From contig QAIB01000002.1 of assembly GCA_030418545.1 (NCBI GenBank), positions 310,001 through 374,000 on the forward strand: a stretch of 64,000 bases of DNA. The letters run 5' to 3'. Position 1 is the stretch's first letter. Every line of letters begins with the position of its first letter. A program made the position numbers and the translations under genes. The stretch comes from Xenophilus aerolatus. GTDB taxonomy: Bacteria > Pseudomonadota > Gammaproteobacteria > Burkholderiales > Burkholderiaceae_C. The notes under the pieces were generated by a model, which saw only the letters and a program-made list of their open reading frames with translations, did no database searches and had not been told where the DNA came from. This document shows positions 1 to 7,561 of this stretch, piece after piece.

Positions 1-66
1 GCGCTGGATGCGTGCCTCGATCTCGGCCAGGGAGGGTGGGCGGGTGTCCGGATGGTCTTGCGTCAT
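1..66 (-). CDS. Possible 5' end of a gene running off the left edge
   Basis: Reading leftward from an ATG at 66 gives 22 open codons to the window edge (MTQDHPDTRPPSLAEIEARI...), with a composition typical of a soluble protein N-terminus. It would be divergent from the hydrolase gene that starts at 231. No clear ribosome binding site is visible ahead of the ATG and too little is present to assign a family, so this is only a candidate start. Confidence 0.4.
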   Translation of the reverse strand, partial: MTQDHPDTRPPSLAEIEARIQR

Positions 67-230
67 CGATCGCTGGGGGAGGAAACGGAGAAGTCGGACC
101 GGGCGCCCGAGGCAACCCGCGACCCCGGCGATTGTCCCGGAAAGCAATGAGGCCGGCCGGCGGCGCGCGTCGGACAAGGCCGATGCCCCCTGGCCGTGCC
201 GGCCGCGAGCCCGCGGCCACAATCGCGGCC

Positions 231-1124
231 ATGTCCTTGTCGCCTCCCGACGTCTTCTCCTGGTCCTCCGCCGATGCCGACCCGCAGGCGCGTGCGCAGA
301 TCGCCCGCATCGAGGGGCTGGCCACGGTGTTCGACCGCGAGCACGCCGGCACGCGCGTGCGCTGGCGCCGCTTCGGCGCCGACACCAGCCGGCCGCCGCT
401 CGTGCTGCTGCACGGCGGCCACGGCAGCTGGATGCACTGGCTGCGCAATGCCGAGGCGCTCTCGGCCGGCCGCGCGCTGTGGCTGCCCGACATGCCGGGC
501 TTCAACGAATCCGATGCGCTGCCGCAAACGGCTCCCGGCGAAGACCCGCTGCGGCCGCTGCTGGCCGCGCTCGGTGGCACCCTCGATCAGCTCATCGGCG
601 CGGGCAGCGTCATCGATCTCGGCGGCTTTTCCTTCGGCGGGCTGACGGCCGCGCGCTTCGGGGTCGGGCGCGGCGCGGTCCGCCGGCTCGCGCTCATCGG
701 CAGCGGCGGCCACGGCTCGCTGCGCCGCATGACGGTGCAGATGATCAACTGGCGCGCCGCCCCCGACCGACAGGCGGAACGAGCCGCGCTGCGGCACAAC
801 CTGGCGGCGCTGATGCTGCACGACGCGTCCGCCGTCGACGCGCTGGCCTTCGCCATCCACGACATCTCCTGCCACGGCACGCGCTTTCGCAGCAAGGAGG
901 TGTCGCAGTCGGGCGGCTTGCAGCAGGCGCTCGGCGCGCTGGATGTGCCGACGCTGCTGCTGTGGGGGGAGTTCGACGTCACGGCCGACCCGCGCCCCCT
1001 GGTGGAGAAGCTCGCCGCCGAAGGCCCGGGGCGCGAAGGCGTGGTGATCGACGGCGCTGGGCACTGGGCGCAGTACGAGCGCGCCGACGAGGTCAACGCG
1101 CGGCTCGTGGCCTTCTTCCGCTGA
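231..1124 (+). CDS. Alpha/beta-fold hydrolase
   Basis: A 297-residue cytoplasmic alpha/beta hydrolase of unknown substrate. An HGG oxyanion strand lies near residue 61, the nucleophile elbow GFSFGG places Ser134, the acid is probably Asp249 in LLWGEFD, and the His is His278 in GAGHW; together these form a complete Ser-Asp-His triad. The reading frame is open from 12, but I chose the ATG at 231 because the upstream part is low-complexity and the hydrolase fold begins right after this Met. It ends 15 bp before the convergent Bug receptor gene, so it may belong to the neighbouring carboxylate cluster (for example as an esterase or a C-C bond hydrolase), but nothing in the sequence fixes that role. 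Confidence 0.85.
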   Translation: MSLSPPDVFSWSSADADPQARAQIARIEGLATVFDREHAGTRVRWRRFGADTSRPPLVLLHGGHGSWMHWLRNAEALSAGRALWLPDMPGFNESDALPQTAPGEDPLRPLLAALGGTLDQLIGAGSVIDLGGFSFGGLTAARFGVGRGAVRRLALIGSGGHGSLRRMTVQMINWRAAPDRQAERAALRHNLAALMLHDASAVDALAFAIHDISCHGTRFRSKEVSQSGGLQQALGALDVPTLLLWGEFDVTADPRPLVEKLAAEGPGREGVVIDGAGHWAQYERADEVNARLVAFFR

Positions 1125-1139
1125 GCCTCGCCGCGACCG

Positions 1140-2147
1140 CTATTGCGGCTGCTTCACCAGTCCCAGCTTGCGGATGATGTCGCCCCACTGGTCGTAGGTC
1201 GAGCGCGTCAGGTCGGCCAGCTGCTTCGGGCTCGACGACTCGGCCTCGTAGGCGCCCTGGCGGAAGAACTCGCGCGTGGCGGGCATGGCGAGCACCTGCG
1301 CCAGCGCGGCATTGAGCTTCTCGACCACCGGCGCCGGCATGCGCGGCGGGCCGTAGAAGCCCAGCCAGCTCGGCATGTCGACGCCGCTCACGCCCTGTTC
1401 GCCCATGGTGGGCACGTCGGGCAGCATCGGGCTGCGCCGGGGCGCGGCCACCGCCAGCATGCGCACCTTGCCGGTGGCCGTGTTCTGGATGGCATTGGGC
1501 GCCGCGTCGAAGTAGTACTGCACGCGGCCGGCCAGAAAGTCCTTGGCCGCGTCGGCGCCGCCCTTGTAGGGCACGTGCACCACGTCCAGCCCGGCCTGGC
1601 GGGCGAAGGCCTCGCCGTAGATGTGCGACGAGGTGCCGGTGCCGAAGGAGGCATAGCTCATCTTGCCCGGATTGGCCTTGATGTACGCCACCAGCTCCTG
1701 CACGGTGCGCGCGGGCACGCTCGTGTGCACGGTCAGCACCAGCGGGCCGCGCGCGCCGAGCGAGATCGGCGTGAGGTCCTTGAACGGGTCGTAGCGCACC
1801 TGCGCCAGCGTCTGCGGGTTCTGCGCCACCACGGAGGAGGGCGCGTACATGAAGGTGTAGCCGTCGGGTGCGGAGCGGATCACTTCCTCGGTCGCGAGGA
1901 TGAAGCTGGCGCCTGGCTTGTTCTCCACGATCACCGGGGTCTGCAGCACCTCGCCGAGCTTGGTGGCGACGAAGCGTGCCTGCGCGTCCGAGGCGCCGCC
2001 GGCCGCCAGGCCCAGCACGATGCGGATCGTGCGGCCCTTGTCCGGGAAGGGCGTGGCGGCATGCACCAGCAGCGCGGGCGCGGCGGCAGCGAGCGCGAGG
2101 CAGGCGGCAAGGCCGCGGCGGCGAAGAGAAAGAGGTCTGCGCTTCAT
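1140..2147 (-). CDS. Bug-family (TTT) periplasmic substrate-binding protein, copy 1
   Basis: A 335-residue solute receptor of the Bug/TctC family, which captures carboxylates in the periplasm for tripartite tricarboxylate transporters. A basic n-region and hydrophobic signal peptide ending around VHAA are followed by the family segments RIVLGLAAGG, IVENKPGA and PSWLGFYGP. The ATG overlaps the stop of the upstream paralogue as ATGA (2144-2147), so the two are translationally coupled. It closely resembles the neighbouring copy 2 along its whole length (shared GTSSHIYGEAF and HVPYKGG/HIPYKGG blocks), which indicates tandem duplication. No TctA/TctB membrane subunits are present in the window, as is usual for orphan Bug receptors. 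Confidence 0.93.
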   Translation of the reverse strand: MKRRPLSLRRRGLAACLALAAAAPALLVHAATPFPDKGRTIRIVLGLAAGGASDAQARFVATKLGEVLQTPVIVENKPGASFILATEEVIRSAPDGYTFMYAPSSVVAQNPQTLAQVRYDPFKDLTPISLGARGPLVLTVHTSVPARTVQELVAYIKANPGKMSYASFGTGTSSHIYGEAFARQAGLDVVHVPYKGGADAAKDFLAGRVQYYFDAAPNAIQNTATGKVRMLAVAAPRRSPMLPDVPTMGEQGVSGVDMPSWLGFYGPPRMPAPVVEKLNAALAQVLAMPATREFFRQGAYEAESSSPKQLADLTRSTYDQWGDIIRKLGLVKQPQ

Positions 2148-3139
2148 TGCTTCACCAGTCCCACCTGCTGCACCATCGCGCCCCAGCGGTCGTAGGTCGA
2201 GCGCGTGATGCTCGCGAACTCGGCGGGCGTGGTCGAGCCGGCCTCGTAGCCGCCGTTGCGATAGAACGCCTGCACCTGCGGCATCGCCAGCACCTTGGCG
2301 AGCGCCGCGTTGAGCTTGTCCACCACCGGGGCCGGCATGCGCGCCGGGCCGTAGAAGCCCAGCCAGCTCGGCAGGTCGAGCCCCGCGTAGCCCTGCTCGG
2401 CGAAGGTGGGCACGTCGGGCAGCGCCGCGATGCGCGCGTTGGACGCCACCGCGAGGATCTTCACCTTGCCGGTGGAGGCCGTGATGATGGCCGAGGAGGC
2501 CGAGTCGAACATGTACTGCACGCGCCCGCCGATCAGGTCCTTCGCCGCGTCGGAGCCGCCCTTGTACGGGATGTGCGTGGCGTCGATGCCGGTCTTCTTC
2601 ACGAAGGCCTCGCCGTAGATGTGCGAAGACGTGCCGGCGCCGAACGAGGCATAGCTCACCTGGCCCGGGTGCGACTTCACGTAGGCCACCAGTTCCTTCA
2701 CGTTGTTGACCGGCACGCTGCTGCTCAGCGACAGCACCAGCGGCCCGCGCCCGCCCATCGAGATGGCGGTGAAGTCCTTGAAGGGGTCGTAGGGCACGTG
2801 CGCGAAGGTGTGCGGGTTCTGCGCCATGGTCGACGAGGGCGCGTACAGCAGGGTGTAGCCGTCGGGCTGGGCGCGCGACACCTCGTTGGCCGCCAGCATG
2901 GTGCTGGCGCCGGGCTTGTTGTCGACGATCACGCTGGTGTTCAGAACCTCGCCAAGCTTCTGCGCCACGATGCGTGCCTGCGCGTCGGTCCCGCCGCCGG
3001 GGGTGAAGCCCACGACGATGCGGATGGGTTTGCCGCGCGCCGGGAAGTCCTGCGCGACGGCCAGGGGCGCAAGGCCCAGAAGGACTGCGGCGCCGAGGGC
3101 CGAGCCGAAGGCACGACGGGTGCCCTGATGTTTCTTCAT
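2144..3139 (-). CDS. Bug-family (TTT) periplasmic substrate-binding protein, copy 2
   Basis: A 331-residue Bug/TctC receptor and first gene of a two-receptor operon divergent from the FAD oxidoreductase. I chose the ATG at 3139 (MKKHQGTRR...) over the in-frame ATG at 3151 because a GGAGAC Shine-Dalgarno sits just upstream of the inner Met and would otherwise be inside the gene. The signal peptide runs to about VAQDFPA. Family motifs RIVVGFTPGGG, IVDNKPGAS and LPSWLGFYGPARMP are present. Position and divergence suggest it brings in the substrate of the cluster to its right. That link is inference; the ligand cannot be read from sequence. Confidence 0.93.
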   Translation of the reverse strand: MKKHQGTRRAFGSALGAAVLLGLAPLAVAQDFPARGKPIRIVVGFTPGGGTDAQARIVAQKLGEVLNTSVIVDNKPGASTMLAANEVSRAQPDGYTLLYAPSSTMAQNPHTFAHVPYDPFKDFTAISMGGRGPLVLSLSSSVPVNNVKELVAYVKSHPGQVSYASFGAGTSSHIYGEAFVKKTGIDATHIPYKGGSDAAKDLIGGRVQYMFDSASSAIITASTGKVKILAVASNARIAALPDVPTFAEQGYAGLDLPSWLGFYGPARMPAPVVDKLNAALAKVLAMPQVQAFYRNGGYEAGSTTPAEFASITRSTYDRWGAMVQQVGLVKQ

Positions 3140-3233
3140 CGATGTCTCCATGGCTAACCCGCTCGATATTGGTATGAAGATTCAAAAAAAGCTAGATTAG
3201 CTAGGGAATACCCGAAACTGCCGCACCAATGAA

Positions 3234-3262
3234 TTGACAAAATGGAATGTGAAACCAAAATA
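3234..3262 (+). promoter_or_regulatory. Candidate promoter of the carboxylate cluster
   Basis: The 154-bp divergent gap between the Bug operon and the FAD oxidoreductase is AT-rich compared with its surroundings. A perfect TTGACA lies at 3234-3239, with a weak -10 (AAAATA, 3257-3262) 17 bp on and the ATG at 3294. Small inverted repeats (GCTA-GAT-TAGC near 3191-3201 and GGG-AATA-CCC near 3204-3213) sit beside it and could serve the cluster's IclR regulator. Confidence 0.4.
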
Positions 3263-3293
3263 AGAGGAAGCAAGCCGAATCCAGAAAGCATTC

Positions 3294-4754
3294 ATGAAAA
3301 CAGTCGTCCGCACCGACGAGCGCATCCTGAGCTCCGACATCTTCGACCGCGACAGCCGCGTCAAGCGGACTGACCACGGCAGCTGGGCCGAGCCGGGCAA
3401 GCGCATCCCGGTCTATCACCGCTGTGGCGTGCTGGTGGTGGGCGGTGGCCCCTCGGGCACCGCGGCCGCCGCCGCCGCCGCGCGTGCGGGCGCCGACGTG
3501 GCCCTGCTGGAGCGCTACAACCATCTGGGCGGCCTGTCGACCGGCGGCCTCGTGATCTGGATCGACCGCATGACCGACTGGGAAGGCCAGCTGGTCATCC
3601 GCGGCTTCGCCGAGGAGCTGTTCGACCGGCTGCCGCCGGAGGCCATTGCCGGGCCGGTCCGCGAGGACTGGGGCTCGCAGGACGCGGACAAGGCCGCGCA
3701 CTGGTCGCAGCGCACGGCGGCCTACCACGGCATCGTCACCTGGTCGCCCACCATCGATCCCGAGCGGCTGAAGCTGCTCTCGCAGGAGATCGTGCTGGAG
3801 CGCCAGGTCAAGCTCATCTACCACTCGTGGGCCGCCATCCCGATCGTGGAGGACGGCGCCGTCAAGGGCGTGGTGTTCGAGAGCAAGGAAGGGCGCATGG
3901 CCATCATGGCCGACGTGGTGGTCGACGCCACCGGCGACGGCGACCTGTTCGCCCGCGCGGGTGCCGAGTACGTGAACGACATCGAGGAGGCCGACGTGCA
4001 TCACTGCATGAACACCTCCTGGCTCTTCGGCGGCGTGGACATGAACCGTTGGATCGAGTTCAAGGCCGGCCAGCCCGAGGCCTTCAGCGCCTTCATGGCA
4101 GGCGGCCGCGAGCAGTGCGGCCTGTTCGAGCGGCCCTTCGTGTCCTGGCGCAACGACGTGGCGCTCTTCATGGGGCCGCGCCAGTCGGGCTACTCGGCGC
4201 TCGACGTGGACGACCTCACCGCCGTGGAGGTGCGCTCGCACCGCGCCATGGCCGCGCACCTGGACTACTTCCGCGCCCATGCACCGGGCTTCGAGAACGC
4301 CTACCTGATGCTCAGCGCGCCGCAGATCGGCGTGCGCCATGCGCGGCGCCTCGTCGGCGTGGGCGCGGTGCTGCGCAGCCAGTGGCCCGACGGCGTGCCG
4401 CTGGCCGACGAGATCGGCGTGTCGCCCGCCGTCTCGCCCAAGTTCCCGAACATCTCGATTCCCTACGGCGCGCTGGTGCCGAAGCAGCTCGACGGCCTGC
4501 TGGCCTGCGGGCGCCACATCTCCTGCGACCGCAATTCGCACGGCTTCATGCGCGAGATCCCGCAGTGCTGGATCACCGGCCAGGCCGCCGGCGTGGCCGC
4601 GGCGCTCGCCTCCCGCGGCGGCATCGCGCCGCGTTCCGTCGACGTGGGCGCGCTGCAGTCCGAACTGCTGAGCCAGGGCGTGTACCTGCGTGCCGGCGCG
4701 CAAACGGGCCGGGGCCCGGCGGCGTCGCCCGCCACGGCCGAAGCCGGCGCCTGA
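3294..4754 (+). CDS. FAD-dependent oxidoreductase (FAD_oxidored family)
   Basis: A 486-residue cytoplasmic flavoprotein. The N-terminal Rossmann signature VVGGGPSGTAAAAAAARAG, followed by LLERYNHLGGLSTGG, is typical of the FAD_oxidored family. A second dinucleotide-site segment VVDATGDGDLFARAGAEY lies in the middle, and a C-terminal SHGFMREIPQCWITGQAAG block closes the FAD site. These enzymes are often found next to Bug receptors and dehydratases in carboxylate catabolism clusters, but few have a known substrate. It is the first gene of a same-strand series running to 11503. An oxidation or dehydrogenation step on a hydroxy- or unsaturated carboxylate is the most reasonable guess. Confidence 0.85.
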   Translation: MKTVVRTDERILSSDIFDRDSRVKRTDHGSWAEPGKRIPVYHRCGVLVVGGGPSGTAAAAAAARAGADVALLERYNHLGGLSTGGLVIWIDRMTDWEGQLVIRGFAEELFDRLPPEAIAGPVREDWGSQDADKAAHWSQRTAAYHGIVTWSPTIDPERLKLLSQEIVLERQVKLIYHSWAAIPIVEDGAVKGVVFESKEGRMAIMADVVVDATGDGDLFARAGAEYVNDIEEADVHHCMNTSWLFGGVDMNRWIEFKAGQPEAFSAFMAGGREQCGLFERPFVSWRNDVALFMGPRQSGYSALDVDDLTAVEVRSHRAMAAHLDYFRAHAPGFENAYLMLSAPQIGVRHARRLVGVGAVLRSQWPDGVPLADEIGVSPAVSPKFPNISIPYGALVPKQLDGLLACGRHISCDRNSHGFMREIPQCWITGQAAGVAAALASRGGIAPRSVDVGALQSELLSQGVYLRAGAQTGRGPAASPATAEAGA

Positions 4755-4847
4755 TGACACTGCGCGGCGATGACCCCGGCAACCCTCCGTCCGCAAGCCT
4801 CTACATTCGGCCATCCCGATCCTGAGAGTCTTGCGAAGGGTTCCGCC

Positions 4848-5693
4848 ATGTCCACCGAAAAGAACGACACCTCTTTCCCCCCGGCCGAAGCTCAGGCCGA
4901 CGCGCGCGGCGAGCGCTCCGACACCGTGAGTGCGCTGGAGCGCGGCATCTCGGTGCTGCGCTGCTTCAGCGAGGACCGGCCCGTGCTCGGCCATGCCGAC
5001 CTGGCGCGCATGACCGGCATCCCGCGCGCCACCATCAACCGGCTGGTCGCCACGCTGCTCTCGCTGGGCATGCTCAAGCCGGCACAGGCGGCCGACCGCT
5101 TCATGCTCGGCCCGGGCGTGGTGTCGCTGGCGCGCGTGTTCCTCGGCAGCCTCGACGTGCGCGCCGCCGCGCGGCCCAGCATGCAGGCGATGGCGGAGGA
5201 GGTCGGCGCCTCGGTCTACCTGGCCGTGCGCGACGGCATGGAGATGGTGCTGATCGAAGCCTGCCGCCCGCGCTCGTCGATGCTGTCGGCGCGGCTGGAC
5301 GTCGGCTCGCGCGCGCCGCTGGCCAACTCGGCGCTGGGCCGCGCGTACCTCTCGGCACTGCCCGAGGCGCAGCGCAACCAGCTCGTCGATTCGATGCGCC
5401 TGCTGCGCGGCCCCGAGTGGGACAGCATCGCCCCTGCCATGAACCGCGCCATCGGCGAGTCGAAGCGTCTGGGCTACTGCCTGTCGCTGGGCGAATTCCA
5501 CCGCGAGATCAACTCGGTGTCGGTGCCCCTGGTCGGGCCCGACGGCGAGGTGATGGCGCTCAACGGTGGTGGGGCCGCCTTCGTCTTCACCGAGGAACGC
5601 CTGCGCAACGAACTCGCACCGCGCCTGCACGACATCGCGCTCACCATCGCGCGCGACATCGGCGGCCACGTGCCCACCCCCTCATCCGGCTAG
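4848..5693 (+). CDS. IclR-family transcriptional regulator
   Basis: A 281-residue regulator. The N-terminal winged helix (residues about 25-90: ALERGISVLRCF, IPRATINRLVATLL) and the C-terminal IclR effector domain (RSSMLSARLDVGSRAPLANSALGRAYLS) are both complete. The frame is open from 4770, but I took the ATG at 4848 because GAAGGG lies just upstream and the upstream residues are not conserved-looking. It sits inside the catabolic gene series between the oxidoreductase and the aconitase-X genes, so it is probably the pathway-specific regulator responding to the substrate or an intermediate. Confidence 0.92.
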   Translation: MSTEKNDTSFPPAEAQADARGERSDTVSALERGISVLRCFSEDRPVLGHADLARMTGIPRATINRLVATLLSLGMLKPAQAADRFMLGPGVVSLARVFLGSLDVRAAARPSMQAMAEEVGASVYLAVRDGMEMVLIEACRPRSSMLSARLDVGSRAPLANSALGRAYLSALPEAQRNQLVDSMRLLRGPEWDSIAPAMNRAIGESKRLGYCLSLGEFHREINSVSVPLVGPDGEVMALNGGGAAFVFTEERLRNELAPRLHDIALTIARDIGGHVPTPSSG

Positions 5694-5748
5694 AGAAGCC
5701 CGGCCGGGGGACTCTTCCCTACGAGACAGAAGAACGGAGACACAGGTC

Positions 5749-7044
5749 ATGCACCTGAGCGATGAAGAAAAAGCTATGTACGACGGCCGCGACGGCCCGG
5801 CCGTGCAGAAGGCGATGGACCTGCTGGTGCGCTACGGCGAAGCCCTCGGCGCCGAGCGACTGGTCGAGACGCGCAACGTGTGCGCCACCATCACCTCGAC
5901 CACGCCCTTCCAGCGCGACTTCGCGCTGGCCAAGGGCGGCGGCATGGACGCCGTGTTCTCCGAATTCAGCCTGGACAGCCAGGAGACCGTCGAGATCCCG
6001 AAGTTCAAGGTCTTCACCAGCCACCTGCAGCTGGGCTTCGACCCCGGCCAGCCCGAGCGCATGGGCGTGAGCGAGGAGATCGTTCGCTTCTACGAGAAGA
6101 GCGAGCGCCATGCCGCCGGGCTCGGCGCGCAGATCATGAACACCTGCACGCCCTACCAGGTGGGCAACATCCCCACGCGCGGCGAGCACTGCGCGTGGAT
6201 GGAATCCTCGGCGGTCGTGTACTGCAATTCGGTGCTGGGCGCGCGCACCAACACCGAAGGCCGCGAGAGCACCGGCGCGGCCATGCTCACCGGCCGCATT
6301 CCGTACTGGGGCTACCACATCGACGAGAACCGGCACGCCACGCACGTGGTCGAGCTCGACGTGGAGGTCGAGTCCGTGCAGGACTGGGGGCTGCTGGGCT
6401 ACTACATCGGCGAGCACGTGCAGGAGCGCGTGCCGGTGGTGCACAGCCGGCGCGGCATCGCGCGGGTGCCGAACCTGCCGCGGCTCAAGCACTTCGGCGC
6501 GGCGGCCTCGTCCTCGGGCGGCGTGGAGATGTACCACATCGCGGGCGTCACGCCCGAGGCGCTCACGCTCGAGCAGGCGCTCGGCGGCAAGGCGCCGGTG
6601 GAGGTGCTGCGCTACGGCGAGGCCGAGCGCCGCGCCACCTACGAGAAGATCAACATCACGGCCAGGGATGCCGAGGTGCAGTACGTGATGCTGGGCTGCC
6701 CGCACTACACCATCGAGCAGATCTGGGAGGCCGCGCAACTCATCGAGGGACGCAAGGTGCATCCGGACTGCGCACTGTGGATCTTCACGCCGCGCGCCAT
6801 CAAGGCGCTGGCCGACCGCAACGGCTACACCAAGATCATCGAGGACGCGGGCGGGATCATCATGGGCGACAGCTGCTCCGCCATGAGCCGCGCCGTGCCC
6901 AAGGGCACGAAGACCGTCGCGCTCGATTCGGCCAAGCAGGCGCACTACCTGCCCGCCATCCTCGGCGTGCAGGCCTGGTTCGGCAGCACGGCCGAATGCA
7001 TCGACGCGGCCTGCACGGGACGCTGGAACGGAGCCTACGCATGA
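5749..7044 (+). CDS. Aconitase X large (catalytic) subunit
   Basis: A 431-residue large subunit of a split aconitase X (AcnX, former DUF521). Known AcnX enzymes dehydrate cis-3-hydroxy-L-proline or, in archaea, phosphomevalonate, using an Fe-S cluster held by three Cys. Candidate ligands are visible as Cys133 (NTCTPYQ), Cys317 (LGCPHYT) and Cys376 (DSCSAM). The ATG at 5749 follows a GGAGACACAGGTC leader. The stop overlaps (ATGA) a 22-codon open frame that leads into the small-subunit gene. None of the usual partners of hydroxyproline use (pyrroline-carboxylate reductase, proline racemase) is nearby, so the substrate is probably different: a hydroxy-acid handled together with the adjacent IlvD/Edd-type dehydratase. 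Confidence 0.88.
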   Translation: MHLSDEEKAMYDGRDGPAVQKAMDLLVRYGEALGAERLVETRNVCATITSTTPFQRDFALAKGGGMDAVFSEFSLDSQETVEIPKFKVFTSHLQLGFDPGQPERMGVSEEIVRFYEKSERHAAGLGAQIMNTCTPYQVGNIPTRGEHCAWMESSAVVYCNSVLGARTNTEGRESTGAAMLTGRIPYWGYHIDENRHATHVVELDVEVESVQDWGLLGYYIGEHVQERVPVVHSRRGIARVPNLPRLKHFGAAASSSGGVEMYHIAGVTPEALTLEQALGGKAPVEVLRYGEAERRATYEKINITARDAEVQYVMLGCPHYTIEQIWEAAQLIEGRKVHPDCALWIFTPRAIKALADRNGYTKIIEDAGGIIMGDSCSAMSRAVPKGTKTVALDSAKQAHYLPAILGVQAWFGSTAECIDAACTGRWNGAYA

Positions 7045-7109
7045 GCGACGCGCCGGGCCGCCCCAAGCAAGCTCGCACCGCAGTGCGAAGCACGGAGGTA
7101 TTGCAATGA
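7041..7109 (+). CDS. 22-codon linking mini-ORF between aconitase X subunits
   Basis: An ATG at 7041 overlaps the large-subunit stop as ATGA, runs 22 codons (MSDAPGRPKQAR...), and its TGA (7107-7109) overlaps the small-subunit ATG (7106) as ATGA. The first 11 bases, ATGAGCGACGC, are repeated exactly at the small-subunit start, and a GGAGG lies inside the mini-ORF just before that start. It looks like a spacer that keeps ribosomes translating between the two subunit genes, created by a small duplication. Whether the peptide itself matters is unknown. Confidence 0.45.
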   Translation: MSDAPGRPKQARTAVRSTEVLQ

Positions 7110-7561
7110 GCGACGCCGTGATAAGCGAACACACCATCGTCATCCGCGGCCGCAAGGTGGTGGGTGGCGCCGCGGAGGGCGAGGCGCTGGTCACGCGCGA
7201 CCGCATCTCCGGCTGGGGCGGCATCGACCCGCGCACCGGCACCGTCGTCGAGACGCGGCACGCGCTGCGCGGCCAGAGCTTCGCAGGCAAGGTGCTGGTG
7301 TTTCCGGGGGCCAAGGGTTCCTCGGGCTGGTCGGCCATGTTCCACATGACGCGGCTCATGAACTCGGCCCCCGCCGCCTTCCTGTTCAACGAGATGACCA
7401 CCAAGATGGCGCTGGGCGCCGTGGTCACGCACGCGCCCGCCATGACCGACTTCGAACGCGACCCGCTCGAATGCATCGAGACCGGCGACTGGGTGCGCGT
7501 GGACGCCGACCGCGGAGTGGTCGAGATCACGAAAAAGAAGAAACAGGAAGGTGCCGCATGA
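7106..7561 (+). CDS. Aconitase X small (swivel) subunit
   Basis: A 151-residue small subunit (former DUF126) that forms the swivelling domain of AcnX and pairs with the large subunit encoded just upstream. Visible family segments are the start VIRGRKVVGGAAEGEALVT, the central WGGIDPRTG, and FPGAKGSSGWS (about residues 69-79), which carries the conserved Ser-containing loop. The ATG at 7106 follows CGGAGG, spaced 7 bp. Its stop overlaps the next gene's start as ATGA (7558-7561), so the dehydratase is translationally coupled to it. The C-terminus is unusually lysine-rich (KKKK). Confidence 0.88.
   Translation: MSDAVISEHTIVIRGRKVVGGAAEGEALVTRDRISGWGGIDPRTGTVVETRHALRGQSFAGKVLVFPGAKGSSGWSAMFHMTRLMNSAPAAFLFNEMTTKMALGAVVTHAPAMTDFERDPLECIETGDWVRVDADRGVVEITKKKKQEGAA

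Noticed and set aside
1140..3185. A single 681-residue fusion of both Bug receptors
   Set aside because: The long frame joins copy 1 to an out-of-frame reading of copy 2; two genes with an ATGA overlap explain the sequence fully.
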